A stretch of DNA of 64,000 bases, from contig NC_056427.1 in the NCBI RefSeq assembly GCF_905147365.1, positions 191,001-255,000 of the forward strand. Reading direction: 5' to 3'. The DNA comes from Aricia agestis (lineage: Eukaryota > Arthropoda > Insecta > Lepidoptera > Lycaenidae). A program made the position numbers and the translations under genes. Below the pieces are notes generated by a model. The model did not search any database. It worked only from the letters and a program-made list of their open reading frames with translations, and was not told the origin of the DNA. Each line of letters opens with the position of its first letter. Within the stretch, counting starts at the first letter, position 1. Positions 42,390 through 54,541 of the stretch are shown here, in pieces.

Positions 42390-42812
42390 TATGTATGTAT
42401 GTGAGTCTGTCCGTAGCATCGTAGCATCCAAATATGGGTAGTCCAATTTTGATCTACTTTTTTTTAAAGCTGACATCTTAGCAATACATCATCATCATTA
42501 GCCCGCTCAGAAAAAAATGGGACAGACAGACAGACACGTCAAACTAATAACACCCTTTTTTTTAAAGAGGAAATACCTAGTTGCTTATGCTCTTGACTTT
42601 AATAGTAAACCTGAATGGCCTAAGAAATTTAAAGCATTAAAAATCTTTTGAAGCTTAAGCAAGCTCGTGTTTGAGTACAATTTTCTCTTTCATAACTCTT
42701 TTTAAGCTTTTAATTTTGTAGTATTTTAACCTTCAAGACATTTATAATTGAAAGTTATTTTAGCCTTGAATTTTGTTTTAAACTAGCTGCTCCGGCAGAT
42801 GTTGTTTTGTTA
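42390..42812. other. No gene recognised
   Basis: Contains a CATCATCATTAGCC run and a GACAGACAGACAGAC tract near 42520. The rest is AT-rich. Confidence 0.4.
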
Positions 42813-42814
42813 TA

Positions 42815-43084
42815 CAAGGTGTAACAAAAGTAAGTGATAATACTTTAGGCCTTAGGGTATTTAATATGGGGCCCCTGTAAAGAGTTCGCTGTGAAAGTAG
42901 CAGCGCTGAAATAGTAACTTTTTTCACCTTTGTATGGAAAAGTTCATGACGCTGGGGCGCTTGCCCATACAAATCACAAAAAAAATTTTGCTCGTTCTGT
43001 GCTGCTTCTTTCACAGTAGCAGCTGTTCCCATAAGGGACACATACACACCGTAAAGTATTATCCCTTAGTTTTGTTACACCCTG
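42815..43084. mobile_element. P1 palindromic MITE, copy b
   Basis: CAAGGTGTAACAAAAGTAAG...CTTAGTTTTGTTACACCCTG with TA flanks (42813-42814, 43085-43086) and the GAAAGTAGCAGCGCTG arm. Confidence 0.85.
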
Positions 43085-43115
43085 TATACGGTGTGGGAAT
43101 ATTATGCTTGGGCCC

Positions 43116-43235
43116 AATGATTTTTTTAAATGAAATAAGGGGGCAAACGAGCAAACGAGTCACCTGTTAGAAAGCAACTACCGTCGCCCATGGACACTCG
43201 CAACATCAGAAGAACTGCAGGTGCGTTGCCGGTTG
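43116..43235 (-). mobile_element. S3 retroposon, 5'-truncated
   Basis: ATGAAATAAGGGGGCAAACG to GCAGGTGCGTTGCCGG, the last ~110 bp of S3 in reverse. Confidence 0.85.
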
Positions 43236-43379
43236 ATAGTATAATTTCTGTGTTTTTTATGTCAAACTAATGTCAGATACTTCGATAGTGCTTAGAGTGC
43301 GATTCAGGACTATGCGCTGCTTGGTAGATGTTGATTGTTGACCAATACTCAGAGTTCAGAGCCAAAGAATGACCACACA

Positions 43380-43720
43380 AAGTTTCAGCACAATCGGTCC
43401 AGCCGCTTCGGAGGAGTTTGACAACAAACAGCGTCATTCGAGAATCCTTACTAATACTTATAATATACTAGCTGTCCCGGCAAGCGTTGTTTTGCCATAT
43501 AAATAATTTTTGGTATGAAAAATAGATGTTGGCCGATTCTCAGACCTACTCAATATGCTCACAAAATTTCATGAGAATCGGTCAAGCCGTTTCGGAGGAG
43601 TATGGCAACGAAAACTGTGACACGAGAATTTTATATATTAGATACTAGCTGTCCCGGCAAACGTTGTTTTGCCATAAAATTATTTTCCCTATTTTCCTGC
43701 TTTTCTCTTGACGGTTTTTC
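43380..43720 (+). repeat. Repeat C, tandem LINE-tail units
   Basis: The unit 'AATCGGTC.AGCCG.TTCGGAGGAGT...CGAGAAT...ACTAGCTGTCCCGGCAARCGTTGTTTTGCC' occurs twice in succession, ending near 43490 and 43675. Related pieces are at 50640-50830 (reverse) and 55670-55830. Confidence 0.75.
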
Positions 43721-46394
43721 TGATTTTTTTTCTATAGACCTCACGGAGCCCGAGACCTTTCCAACGAATGCAAAACCGTGGAAATCGGTTCGTGCGTTCT
43801 GGAGTTATAGCGCCAGGAAGGAAAACCGAAGGAAAATGTCGTGATTCTAGTGTTTCGCCATAAAGCAGGGAGCACAATGGCTCTGGTGGCGGAACCAATA
43901 ATGGCAATCTTAGGTATTATTTTCGGTTAATAAAAAAATTTCGAAAATTAATGTCTAAAACAAACAAATATAACAGAACCTGAACTTTATAGACATTTTA
44001 CAAAAAATAAATACACTCCCGGGGGAGGCAACATGTGCGCAATAATCATCAAAACCTATTTTTAAAAATGCTTCATAAAAATAAACATAATCAATAATAA
44101 GTAATAAAATAAGTCTTGTCTTCTAAATTACAAAATTATAAAAAATCCCGGTGACTCTGCTGGTAATTTTCGCCGGTAAATTTGTCATGACCTTCTTCGC
44201 CCTTTGACTCCTGCAAGATGACGTCTCGTACTTTATCGTCTAGTCTTGCCGGTTCAGCCAGCTTCCGACGTAGTGTGCGGTGTGGCGGTCCGGCCGACGT
44301 TCAAATGTTTCGTATCAGAAATTTCGGACAATGTGCGGCCGGGCTAAAGGTCTCAGCAACCAGGCCATAAGCTCCAAAAAAAAAATAGTTGTTACACTAT
44401 TTGACAGGATTGGACAACAAATGTTTGACATGTAATAAACAAACCAGCATCTATTGAAATGATAAAGTATTCATTAATCATTACACATATCGAGTTTTCA
44501 TTGTTTTTAAGATGTATTCTGCTAATCGGGACGGAAACAAATCCAACAAATCAAAAACCATGGCAATCGGTCCAGCCGTTCTCGAGTTATAAGTGTTGTA
44601 ACAAACACGACTTTCTTTTATATATATAGATAAACTCGTGTCACAATGTTAGGCCGCGAACTCCTCCGAAACGGCTTTACTGATTTTAACCACATTTTAT
44701 AATACATAATTCAGTGGGCCCGTGGGCCTGAGAATCGGCTACTGGGTACTTTTTATATTGATAAGAGCATTTGTTGAATAAATAATAGTAAATTATTACA
44801 ACTCGAGACTGACGGCGACCATTGTTTGTGCGACGGGATAGCGATGGACGTTGCCATGGTGACATACTTATTTAGTCACTTCAATAAAATAATACGGGTG
44901 AAATACTTTATATGGCAAAGAAACGTTTGCCTATAATTATAAATAAATGTGAAACTGTGTTTGACCGTTTGACTGTCAGCCTGTCTAATGTCTATTAGAT
45001 ACTTTTTCACGTCTAAACCGATAAACGGAACAGTTAATTATCATCCTATGCCATTTTCCGGGCCTGAAAATACCTCCAAACCAAATTTTACCTAAATCGG
45101 TTCAGCTGCTTAATCGTGAAGACTGAGGAGGTAACAGACAAACTTTCGCATTTTAAATATTAGTATAGATATTGTACGGAACCAAAAATCCGGAAACAAA
45201 TTTAAAATCATCCCAAAACAAGAATCCAATTGCCGAAAATAAAAGTACACGATTGATGACATTAACCCTCAAGCTAATATCAACTCTAAACCTTTGTGAT
45301 AAGACTCAAAATCCTTCAACACAATATTACCATAACTATCGATATTTGATGAGCGAATATCAACTTTAATCCCCCGTGATAAGGGTCATTTTATATAACT
45401 TCTACAGCTCCCCTAGTATTGTCAATCGTTGATAATCGAATTCCATAGGGAAAGCTGTCTGAACGCTGCTTAGGGCAGAACTGATGAGACAGATTTACAT
45501 AAATATTTCTGTCTTTTAGCTGTAGACGGAGACTTGAGACGAGGAAAGTTTTTGATAAGTTGGTCGGCATAGTCTGAAGCATGAAACGAGTGACATAAAT
45601 CAAGAGAAAATGCGAAGTTTTTGGGTAATTTATCAATATAAAAATGGGTTAAATCAACTAAATAATATTTTTTACATTAAAGTACAAAATAGTCGTACTT
45701 GCAAGAAAAATTCTACCAGATTGTATAAAATTCCGTGATGCTGGTAACAATAATATTTGTTTTTACAACTACCTCCAGCGACAGTACACCATGCAGAATT
45801 GTTTCGAAAACGGTCGTGTATTTCGTTAAAATTTATAAAAATTCCTGAATATAGTGAAAAAAGTGGACGAAAATTTGTGTTTTATTAGTGCTCAACATGA
45901 AATAAGCAGCCAACATTTCAACAAAATAGTTCCAGCCGTTTTTTAAGGAATTTGACAACAAACACAGCGACACAAGAATTTTTTACGTAAGTTCCTGGAA
46001 ATTTTACTCATAACTGTATTAATATATGTGTGTGAATTTAAGAACGTCGAAAATGATTTATTTTGTTACAATATTCATATCTTATTTAATTAAACATTTA
46101 ATTATAACTAAATGAATAACTTGTTACAAACGCTGAACTAAAATAAAAGCGCCTAGCGTTTTAACATAGCAAAGATTCTCCGTCGCGTTGCTAATTTTAA
46201 ACGCCAGGCATAATTACAGACTGAAGGTAATTTTGTACAGACATGGTAATTTAAAACCTTTTTGGAGCCAATTTAAAAGCTTTTTTGGGGCCAATTTGAA
46301 AAGATAATTTGAGATCATATTATACTAGTCGGTTTGGAGGGTGCGAAAGTATGCCAAATAATAAATACCAATATACTTTCGCATTTATAATAAT
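43721..46394. other. No host gene; scattered repeat pieces
   Basis: 44560-44660 (CCATGGCAATCGGTCCAGCCG...) and 45880-45990 (CCAGCCGTTTTTTAAGGAATTTGACAACAAACACAGCGACACAAG) are C-type tails. 44930-45165 is a reverse A-type copy (AATCGGTTCAGCTGC...AGGTAACAGACAAACTTTCGC). The remaining short frames show no family features. Confidence 0.5.
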
Positions 46395-46638
46395 ACGAGC
46401 TTTTGCCCGCGGCTTCGCTCGCGTCAAGAAGTATTATTATCTACAAACTTTCATCCCCTATTTGAACCCTTTGGGTTTGGAATTTATCAAAATCCTTTCT
46501 TAGCAGATGCCTACGTCATAACATCTTCCTGCATGCCAAATTTCAGCCCGATCCGTCCAGTAGTTTGGGCTGTGCGTTGATAGATCACTATGTCAATCAG
46601 TCAGTCAGTCACCTTTGAGTTTTATATAATATATAGAT
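46395..46638 (+). repeat. Repeat E (LINE-tail-like), copy a
   Basis: TTGCCCGCGGCTTCGCTCGC, CAAACTTTCATCCCCTATTTG, GATGCCTACGTCATAACATC, CAGCCCGATCCGTCCAG. The reverse copy is at 53520-53700. Confidence 0.82.
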
Positions 46639-46644
46639 TGGCAA

Positions 46645-46840
46645 TATTATTATAAATGCGAAGGTATTTCTCTGTCTGTCTGTTACTTCTTCACGCCCAA
46701 ACTACTCGATCGATTTAGATGAAATTTAGTATGGAGATACTCTATAGCATACTTTTATACCCGAAAAATGTACAGTTCCCGCGCAATAAACTTTAGATGT
46801 TCTGATGGCGCAACCGAATTTGGAGCGTCTTCTAGTAGAA
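46645..46840 (+). repeat. Repeat A copy, forward
   Basis: TTATAAATGCGAAGGTATTTC, TCTGTCTGTCTGTTACTTC, GAAATTTAGTATGGAGATAC, AATGTACAGTTCCCGCGC in the forward A order. Confidence 0.8.
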
Positions 46841-46931
46841 AATAAATAAAATAAAACTTGCTCTTTGCTAAGGAGTAGGTAACTAAGGTGACGCCGTATT
46901 AAAGTAAGAAACCGTTTTGGATTTGTTTCAG

Positions 46932-46985
46932 ATTGCTTGTTTTCTATGAGAGGCCGGCCCGGCCTCCTCATAGAAAACAAGCAAT
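46932..46985. repeat. Hairpin with GGCCGG/CCGGCC centre
   Basis: ATTGCTTGTTTTCTATGAG pairs with CTCATAGAAAACAAGCAAT; the centre AGGCCGGCCCGGCCTC is also nearly palindromic. Confidence 0.88.
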
Positions 46986-47595
46986 GGAACAGCAAGAAAT
47001 GCAAAGTGCGTAAGCGACAAAATGGTTTTTGTCGTGTAATTTAAAAACCATAAATATATTTCATATAAGCTATGGGAAAATAAAGTGTATGCTTGAACCA
47101 ATTTATATAAATGAATTCTGGATGGGTAATTCAAAGACAAAGACATGATGAATACTGACAATTAACTTTAATTTCTTAGCTTTAGTAATTGCTGAGAAAA
47201 ATCGACATAGCTACAACCAAATTATCAAGGCGTCGCCTTAAAAGTAATGAAATGTTTGCGTTAATGGCAAAAACCTTTAAACCATACCTCCTTATAAGCA
47301 AATCTGCTATAGTATACTAGAGCAGAGTTTCTCAAACTTTGAGAAACCTTGTTAACTAGAGCAACTAAAAGTGTCACATGTACATAATATACAGGGTGAA
47401 AGAAAACTAAGTGATAATACTTTAGGGTGTGTATGAATCCCGTGTATAGAGTTCACTGTGAGAGTAGCAGCGCTGAAAGAGCACATTTTTACACTTTTGT
47501 ATGGGGAAACTCGTGACGCTGTGGCGCTTGCCCATGCAAATCACAAACAATATTTTGATCTTTCACCGCTGCTACTTTCACAGTTAACTATACAC

Positions 47596-47880
47596 AAAGT
47601 GAATTTTAGCTCGTTTGTGGTGAGAGTCCCGACGCACCATCTACCGACCTTCGAGAAGGAGGAGTTCTGGCCGATTGGAGTCGTCTACAGGAGGTTCCGA
47701 GGACGACTTCCGAACACGTCGCGCCCCACGTCGCAGACAATACGTGTTTAATGTTTTAGTGTTAGTGTAGTTTTAGTATAATTATATGTATGTTAGTCTA
47801 TAAGGTAGATATTTATACGAGTAATATGGGCCAAGATGCCTGAGTTAAATAAAAAAATATATACAAGGTACACATTAATA
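47596..47880 (+). mobile_element. Unclassified retroelement 3' fragment
   Basis: Inserted in P1 copy c. It encodes a short EEFWPIGVVYRRFRGRLPN-like peptide, then AT-rich sequence ending AAATAAAAAAATATATAC. It could be the end of a LINE ORF; family not recognised. Confidence 0.4.
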
Positions 47881-47889
47881 AAATTTTAT

Positions 47890-48216
47890 ACGTGGAAGAA
47901 CCATGCTTCGGCACGAATGGGCCGGCTCGACCGGAGAAATACCACGTTCTCACAGAAAACCGGCGTGAAACAGCGCCTGCGCTGTGTTTCGCCGAGTGAG
48001 TGAGTTTACCGGAGGCCCAATCCACTACCCTATTCCCTTCCCTACCTTCTCCTATTCCCTTCCATCCCTACCCTCCTTTATTACCCTATTCCCTCTAAAA
48101 GGCTGGCAACGCACCTGCGGCTCTTCTGATGCTGCGAGTGTCCATGGGCGACGGAAGTTGCTTTCCATCAGGTGACCCGCTTGCTCGTTTGCCCCCTTAT
48201 TTCATAAAAAAAAAAA
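47890..48216 (+). mobile_element. S3 retroposon, full length
   Basis: ACGTGGAAGAACCATGCTTC through CTCGTTTGCCCCCTTATTTC and an A-run; same unit as 14406-14732. Confidence 0.87.
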
Positions 48217-48384
48217 TACCCTAAACTTTAGGGCCTATGGTATTATCACTTGTGTTACAACCTGCAAGTAGTGAGTGCGTGATTCGTGACTCATTTTTGT
48301 GTCACTGAGATGACTCACTCAATTATACAAGATCAAGTGTTAAAGGCGTAGCAAATAAAATTAAGGTGCCTATTTGGTGAGAAG

Positions 48385-48684
48385 CAGCGACGGATTAAGA
48401 CTACTTGATGCCCTATGCCTGTGGGCCCCCGGCCTATCCGTATTTCAACTAGAATCGGTCTTTGAACCTTTAGGGCCACGCCACACCGGAATGGCAGCGG
48501 CGAGGCGAGCACTTTCAGTGTCATATGATTTTAAACTTTATCGTCATTATTGTAATACATAGTATCGCTTGAGAAATTGCGGCCGCTGCCATTCCGGTGT
48601 AGCGCGGCTCTTACTCTTCTGGTGCCCCCTAGACGTGATGCCCTAGGCAATTGCTTAATTTGATTAAGAGTTAATCCGTCACTG
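48385..48684. mobile_element. hAT-like MITE with 8-bp TSD, carrying MITE H
   Basis: CAGCGACGGATTAA at the left and TTAATCCGTCACTG at the right, flanked by a perfect GTGAGAAG (48377-48384, 48685-48692). Inner TGATGCCCTA motifs also pair. MITE H lies at its centre. Confidence 0.9.
48473..48610. mobile_element. MITE H, larger copy (138 bp), nested
   Basis: GGGCCACGCCACACCGGAAT...ATTCCGGTGTAGCGCGGCTC with TTA at 48470-48472 and 48611-48613. The 73-bp copy at 38738 lacks most of the central spacer. Confidence 0.88.
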
Positions 48685-48947
48685 GTGAGAAGTGCGGTAG
48701 TACGTAATATGAGAATGCTTCCGTCAGTCTGTCACCTCTGTTTAAATTGCTGAATCGATTGTAATAAGGCTGTAGAAAGGGATATAGATTTTAGCGTACC
48801 TACTAGTTTTTCCGGAACAAGAATCATTCTATGCTTTTCTTTAGGACTTAAAGTAGCTCATATTTCGTCAACATCTATTCAGCGGCTTTGGCGTCAAGAG
48901 ATCACAAACAGACAGATCACAGAACCTTCAAAAAGAGAGCGTATACC

Positions 48948-49078
48948 CTCTTAAAAGGCCGGCAGGCGGCAACGCACCTGCAGCTCTTCTAACGTTACGA
49001 GTGTCCATGAGCGACGCCGTAGTTGCTTTCCATCAGGTGACCCGTTTGCTCGTTTGCCCCCTTATTTCATAAAAAAGG
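48948..49078 (+). mobile_element. S3 retroposon, 5'-truncated
   Basis: CTCTTAAAAGGCCGGCAGGC to GCCCCCTTATTTCATAAAAAA; contains an extra short GGCAGGC duplication. Confidence 0.85.
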
Positions 49079-49980
49079 ACAGACACAAATATATATTATA
49101 TGTTTACGGAAACTGTACAATTTTCCGGTATAAAAAGTAGCCTAAGTATGTCTTTTTCCGGGACCAAATGGCCTAAAGGAATGGACTCCACACCTTTAGG
49201 CCAGTTCAGCGTTTGAAGCTTGAAGAAGTAACAAACAGTTAACAGACGGACGGACAGATAGACTATAATATTAGTATGGAATTATGGATAAGTACCTAAA
49301 AAGGCTTCAACTTTATAAAAGTAATTTGTTTTGCTCCCAGCATGTATGAGTCACACCGCACACAGCACACAGCACACGTATAAAATGTAAATACGGTACC
49401 ACAATCACGTCGTACGGTGAAAGTATGATTTTAAATATAGTGATTCATATGATAGCTATGTAAATATTGCGTAAAAGTACACTATACTGCATACACCGTG
49501 CCGAATACCATCAAAATCGGTTCAGCTTCAGCAGTTAAGGGTCAAGTCAAACTCTATATTTCAAGAGTTCAAAAGATAATGCTGTGCATTCCGATTTCCT
49601 ATTTTCCGACTCACATGGTACCAGGCTCGACTCTGCTAAAAACTAGCATAACATAACTTTGTCACAGTCAAAGAGTTGTCCTGGTGATACCAGGCCAGCA
49701 TAAGCTAATAAGCAGTCATAGTTCAATCATTTAAGAAAGTCACACAGTGTTATTCTTCCTGTACTAGGCTAGCATAAGCTTGCAGTTGTTATGTCACCTG
49801 CAGTCATGACTCAGTAGTAACTGAGCTGCGCTTAGTCATGACTCATAAGTCATGACAAATCTGGTGCATATTGCTTATAATGTTTAAGGTTTTATTGCTG
49901 ACAATCAGAGCTTGACTGACGCAGTGGACGAATGACGTAGCAATATTAGTAATAGCTGTAGTAGATATAACTAATACCAG
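49079..49980. other. Repeat fragments, no gene
   Basis: 49130-49280 is an A-type fragment (GTCTTTTTCCGGGACCAAATG...ACAGACGGACGGACAGATAG). (CACACAG)n-like sequence at 49355-49378. The rest is unrecognised. Confidence 0.45.
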
Positions 49981-49987
49981 AGTAATA

Positions 49988-50062
49988 CAGATAGTAACAA
50001 AAAAATACGTGTGACACTCGGGGACTGCCGTGGTAAAGCTATTGCATAGCATTTTTTATCAA
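49988..50062 (-). repeat. Repeat shared with 59250-59315
   Basis: The reverse complement reads GATAAAAAATGCTATGCAATAG and CCACGGCAGTCCCCGAGTGT, matching the plus strand at 59250. It is probably a LINE 3' tail. Confidence 0.75.
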
Positions 50063-50081
50063 CTTATGCAATCACTAGATG

Positions 50082-50265
50082 ACGCCCGCAACTCCGTTGC
50101 TCTAAAATTCGTGAATCGCGCGGGAACCGTTCATTTTTCCGAGATGAAAAGTATCTAAAGTCCTTTCCCGATACTCAAAGTATCTTCATAGCAAACAGCA
50201 AAATCAGTTTAGCGGTTCAGCAGTAACAGACAGACAGACACACTTTCGAATTTATTACTTATTTG
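50082..50265 (-). repeat. Repeat A copy, reverse
   Basis: GATGACGCCCGCAACTCCGTTGC, GCGCGGGAACCGTTCATTTTTC, CGATACTCAAAGTATCTTC and ACAGACAGACAGACACACTTTCG. Confidence 0.85.
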
Positions 50266-50639
50266 ATATTTGATATACTCGCTGGTTGCTACTGGGTGAA
50301 ACCCACAAGTTAGCGGTGTTTGTACGTGATATTATTTGCATAGGTAACGCACGTACTTGCATTATCTAGAATCTAAATTTAAATGCTTCTATGCACGTGC
50401 AAAACGTACGGTTCCATGGTTTAAAAGCTAGTTAGAGTGGTGAGAATATCTTTTAAACCTGTAAAAGATGCGATCTCCATGGGATGAATACTTAAATTTA
50501 AAAGATGGCTATAGAAAGCTTAGGGCTAGCATAATTCCTATGTCATATTAACGCATATCATTGCATGCAGTCAGTATTAAGTACCAAAGTAGCATAATAA
50601 AATTGGAAACGGACAGACAGACCATATTTTATTAATCTA
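50266..50639. other. No gene recognised
   Basis: AT-rich; a fragment GGTTCCATGGTTTAAAAGC and a short ACGGACAGACAGACC tract only. Confidence 0.4.
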
Positions 50640-50830
50640 ATATTATATAAGTCGGGTTTTCCTTCCTGACGCTACAACCCCAGAACGCACGAACCGATTT
50701 CCACGGTTTTGCATTCGTTCTCGGGCTCCATGAGGTCTATAGAAATTTTTTTTTAGAAAAAACGTTAAGAGGAAAACAGGCAAAATCATTTTATGGCAAA
50801 ACAACGTTTGCCAGGACAGCAGTATTATGT
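50640..50830 (-). repeat. Repeat C copy, reverse
   Basis: CGCACGAACCGATTTCCACGG, TATGGCAAAACAACGTTTGCC: the reverse of 43670-43820. Confidence 0.78.
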
Positions 50831-51689
50831 AAATATTGTCTTCCAAGTCTCTCATAATACATAATATTATTATTTTAATGATTGCTTTTATTGCTGTAAT
50901 TACGCACAAGTAGGTACTTTAATCAATCTTTCTGAGTGTGGCCGTAAATGTCAAATCAATTTCCTGAAGTTTTTTGACCGAAGTTTATCCATTCAACAAC
51001 GTTGATTGATTAACATTTTGAAGTCACATCCAATAAAAATGCTATTGAAGAGATAAACTTCAGACAAACCCTTGATTAAACGCCATTAAGTACTCTCTGA
51101 CGTACTTCATTTTCGGGTCAGCGAAAAATCCAGCAATCGAATAAACTACCAGGGGCCCATGAGTTACCAGGGGTTGAGTTACTAGGAGCCCATGGGACGA
51201 TATATTAACAGTTAACGACCGCGACGATTTGTAGACTATACTTTGGTACGTCATTTATCTATTTTATAGTCTCCTAATTAATAAAGATACCTACGCGCAC
51301 ATTGTGTCAGGCGCAGCAGGTCGCAATTTTTATACTCCCGTCAGGACATGTGACCTGATCAAAAATTCGTAAGACGGAGATTGAGTAATTCCGGCGCGGC
51401 GGCGGCGTAGGAAAGGAAGCATCCTCCTCTCATTCTACCACGCGGCGAAAATGTATGCCCACTGTTTCGTTTTCACTTTGTTGTTTTGGTGGCAAAATGT
51501 ACGGTTCCGTTACGATAAAAACGAAATGATAAAAAAATAAGTCCCTATTGTTTACGGACGAAAACTACCAGGCTAACATATTATGCAAGTAGATCGTTCA
51601 GTCATGGTCACTTAACTCATGACAACAAAGACCTTACTTGAAGGCTGTATGCGTTTCGGTACATTATGGTACTAAGAAACCTTCATGGA
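50831..51689. other. No gene recognised
   Basis: CCAGGGGCCCATGAGTTACC and GTTACTAGGAGCCCATGG form a short imperfect duplication at 51150-51195. 51300-51490 is GC-richer but has no family features. Confidence 0.4.
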
Positions 51690-51890
51690 TTTCCATACTA
51701 ATATCACAGCTAATATTATGTCTGTCTGTTTGTTACCTCTTCACGCCCAAACCGCTGGGCCGATTTTGCTGGGTATGGTGAATACTTTGAGTCCCGGAAA
51801 AGGACATTGGATATTTTTTATCCCGGAAAAATGTACGGTTATCTTAGCGGTAAACAAATTTTGGCGCAACGGAGTTGCATGCGTCCAGTA
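51690..51890 (+). repeat. Repeat A copy, forward
   Basis: TATTATGTCTGTCTGTTTGTTACC, CACGCCCAAACCGCTGGGCCG, AGTCCCGGAAAAGGACATTGG, ATGTACGGTTATCTTAGCGG, GTTGCATGCGTCCAGTAAG. Confidence 0.83.
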
Positions 51891-51914
51891 AGTATCTGAT
51901 CCGGCAGGCGTTGT

Positions 51915-52140
51915 TTTTAGGATTTCGTACCCAAAGGGTAAAAACTCTTTTGCTAAGGACTGTTTTCCATCCGTCTATCTGTCGGTCTGTCTGTCTGTCT
52001 CCAGGCTGTAACTCAATAACCGCTATAACTAGACTTCTGAAAATTTCACATATTGTGTATTTCTGTTGCCGCTATAACAACAAATACTAAAAACAAAATA
52101 AAATTAGCATTAAAGGGGCTCATACAGCAAACGCGACTTT
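51915..52140 (+). repeat. Repeat B copy, forward
   Basis: GGATTTCGTACCCAAAGGGTA, (GTCT)n, CCAGGCTGTAACTCAATAACC, TTCTGTTGCCGCTATAACAAC. Confidence 0.82.
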
Positions 52141-52177
52141 TTATAATATACGATATTATAATTTATATCACTATCTA

Positions 52178-52825
52178 CAGAATATGACAAAACAAAGTAA
52201 AAAATACTTTAGATGCGTTCCTTATACATATAGAATTCAGTGTGAAAGTAGCAGCACTGAAAGAGTAAAATTGTGATTTGTACATAGGCAAGTAACCTAG
52301 CGTCACGACTCACGCATTTACCCATACAAAAGTTTTAAAAAAGTTACTCTCTTCAAGTTTCAACTCTGCTACTCTCACAGTGAACTCTACCCAGGGGACT
52401 CATACACACCCTAAAGTAATAGTAACCCTAAAGTAATAACGCCTCCGTGGTCTAGTGGTATAGAGCGCGGCTCTTGACTCGGAGGTCGTGGGTTCGATTC
52501 CCGCGTTGGAAACATGTTATTTCCAAGTTTGGTTAGGACAATGCAGGCTGATCACCTGATTGTCTGACAAGTAAGATGATCCATGCGTCGGATGGGCATA
52601 TAAAAAGTCGGTCCTGCGCCTGATCTCTCGTCAGTCGTGTCGGTCGTCCGTCCCACTGGGTTATGAGAGTAAAGGAATAGAGAGTGCTCTTGTATACTGC
52701 GCACACACTTGGGCACTATAAAATTACTCCTGCGTACCTGGCCTGGTTTCAATGAAACCGGCCACCGTCACCGAAACCGGTGTGAGGAAGGATTATAAAG
52801 TAATATTATCACTTGTTACACCTTC
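52178..52825. mobile_element. P1 MITE, copy d, carrying SINE S1
   Basis: The arms include GTGTGAAAGTAGCAGCACTG (left) and CTCTGCTACTCTCACAGTGAAC (right), with TATCACTTGTTACACC at the far end. A SINE with its own 9-bp duplication separates the right terminus. Confidence 0.8.
52439..52796 (+). mobile_element. tRNA-derived SINE S1, full-length reference copy
   Basis: Flanked by AAAGTAATA at 52430-52438 and 52797-52805, a duplication of P1 target sequence. The head GCCTCCGTGGTCTAGTGG (A-box region) and B box GGTTCGATTCC are near-perfect tRNA promoter elements. The body ends ACCGAAACCGGTGTGAGG. 358 bp. Confidence 0.92.
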
Positions 52826-53040
52826 TATATTAGAGTTTTGACGATAAACTAATATAATCCCACTATAAACGGATATTAGGACATAAAATAAACTACTTAC
52901 GACCGGCCATTTTCTTTTAATACGGATTTTGGCGCGAACGGCCAAAATTCATTTTTCGTTTAGCAAATCTTGGTTTGCTATTAACGAAAATTGTTAGTAC
53001 AGCTAGTAAGTATTAATATCTTTAAAATACTTACTTGATA

Positions 53041-53286
53041 CTAGTTTTTTTTTTGAGAAAATTAGTATCATAATAACTAGCTGTGCCGTGTGTGTGTATT
53101 AAATTAACTTCATACCATATTTTATTAAAATTTCTCCAGCCGTTTACATGTGAAGAAGTAACAAACATACTAACTCACAAACTTTAGCCTTTATATAATA
53201 TTGTGATAACTGATAATCAAAGAATCCCCTTATCAAAATATGTCATCAAAATCTATTTAGCAGTTACAGCGAGAAGAGGTTATAGA
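53041..53286. other. Repeat remnants, no gene
   Basis: 53130-53200 (CTCCAGCCGTTTACATGTGAAGAAGTAACAAACATAC) is a diverged GTCY-type tail. Confidence 0.45.
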
Positions 53287-53356
53287 CATACATACACTCG
53301 CAATGGCAAATAAGGAGCACAGAAGAACCGATAATCTATATCTATATTCTATATAT

Positions 53357-53700
<344 letters not shown>

Positions 53701-53941
53701 CGTGAAATATAAAAGCTTTCTTAAAGATTTTATTATAATTTATAAATAACGGATGAGGAACCATTTTGAATACATTAATTACTTTGATAATAATTAGGGT
53801 GAAAGAAAATTATGGAACATTTTTAAAAGAAAGATTTTGTAACATTTATAAAGTTTTGACGAGACGGTGTTGTATATTAATTATATACTAGAGATCGGCC
53901 AATGGTCGAAATTCGACCTTAGTTTTAACAGCATTAGGACT

Positions 53942-54352
53942 ACTACCTATATTTTATCACATTTTTTTCAACTCTTGTCTCTGGGACTCAGCTGATCTCA
54001 GACTGGCCGTGTAGCATTGTCTAATAGTATCTTAGATTCAATAAAAAAAATATAATCCATTTTCAATTTGTCACCTTGTTGTCAACAGACTTCAACCATA
54101 AATAAAAGAGTATAATTCGTATGTATAGGCTTGTCACTCAAAAATCTGTCATTTCTCATGTGTGTGTGTTGTAGTGTGTGTAATGTTTTATTTGTTAAAA
54201 AAATGTATGATAAAAGCATAATTTCAAAATAATATTAGTTCGATGCACTCCTTCACCATATAAACTATAACTGTGCAAAATTTCATGCACCTGCGTTTCC
54301 GCATTTTTCGTAAAAAGGGTTACAAAGTTTTTCGTTCGCGTATTAATATTAT
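53942..54352 (+). repeat. Interspersed repeat R, copy b (uninterrupted left side)
   Basis: Matches 7320-7800; the left side extends past the point where BEL element 1's LTR joins copy a (ACTACCTATATTTT here, ACAACCTATATTTT there). Confidence 0.8.
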
Positions 54353-54541
54353 GATGATGATTTTGATTTCAAGGCAACGCGATCGGTCGCAACTCTCAAG
54401 TGTTTTCATATAATTGAGCATGTACAAAAACGATCTATCCCTAGGAAACCGTGCATTTTTCAGTTAATATATTGTTGTTTTCTATCTCCTATATCTCAAG
54501 TTAGTATACTTCATAACTCATAATATTGTCTTACTATTTGG

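Larger units (their letters stand above)
47392..48264. mobile_element. P1 MITE, copy c, interrupted
   Basis: The left arm 47392-47590 carries CAGGGTGAAAGAAAACTAAG and GAGAGTAGCAGCGCTGAAAG. The right terminus, TATTATCACTTGTGTTACAACCTG, is found only after an inserted block ending in an A-run at about 48214. Confidence 0.75.

Noticed and set aside
52441..52512. Possible functional tRNA gene
   Set aside because: A and B boxes are present, but the sequence continues into a SINE body with target duplications and recurs in several copies.
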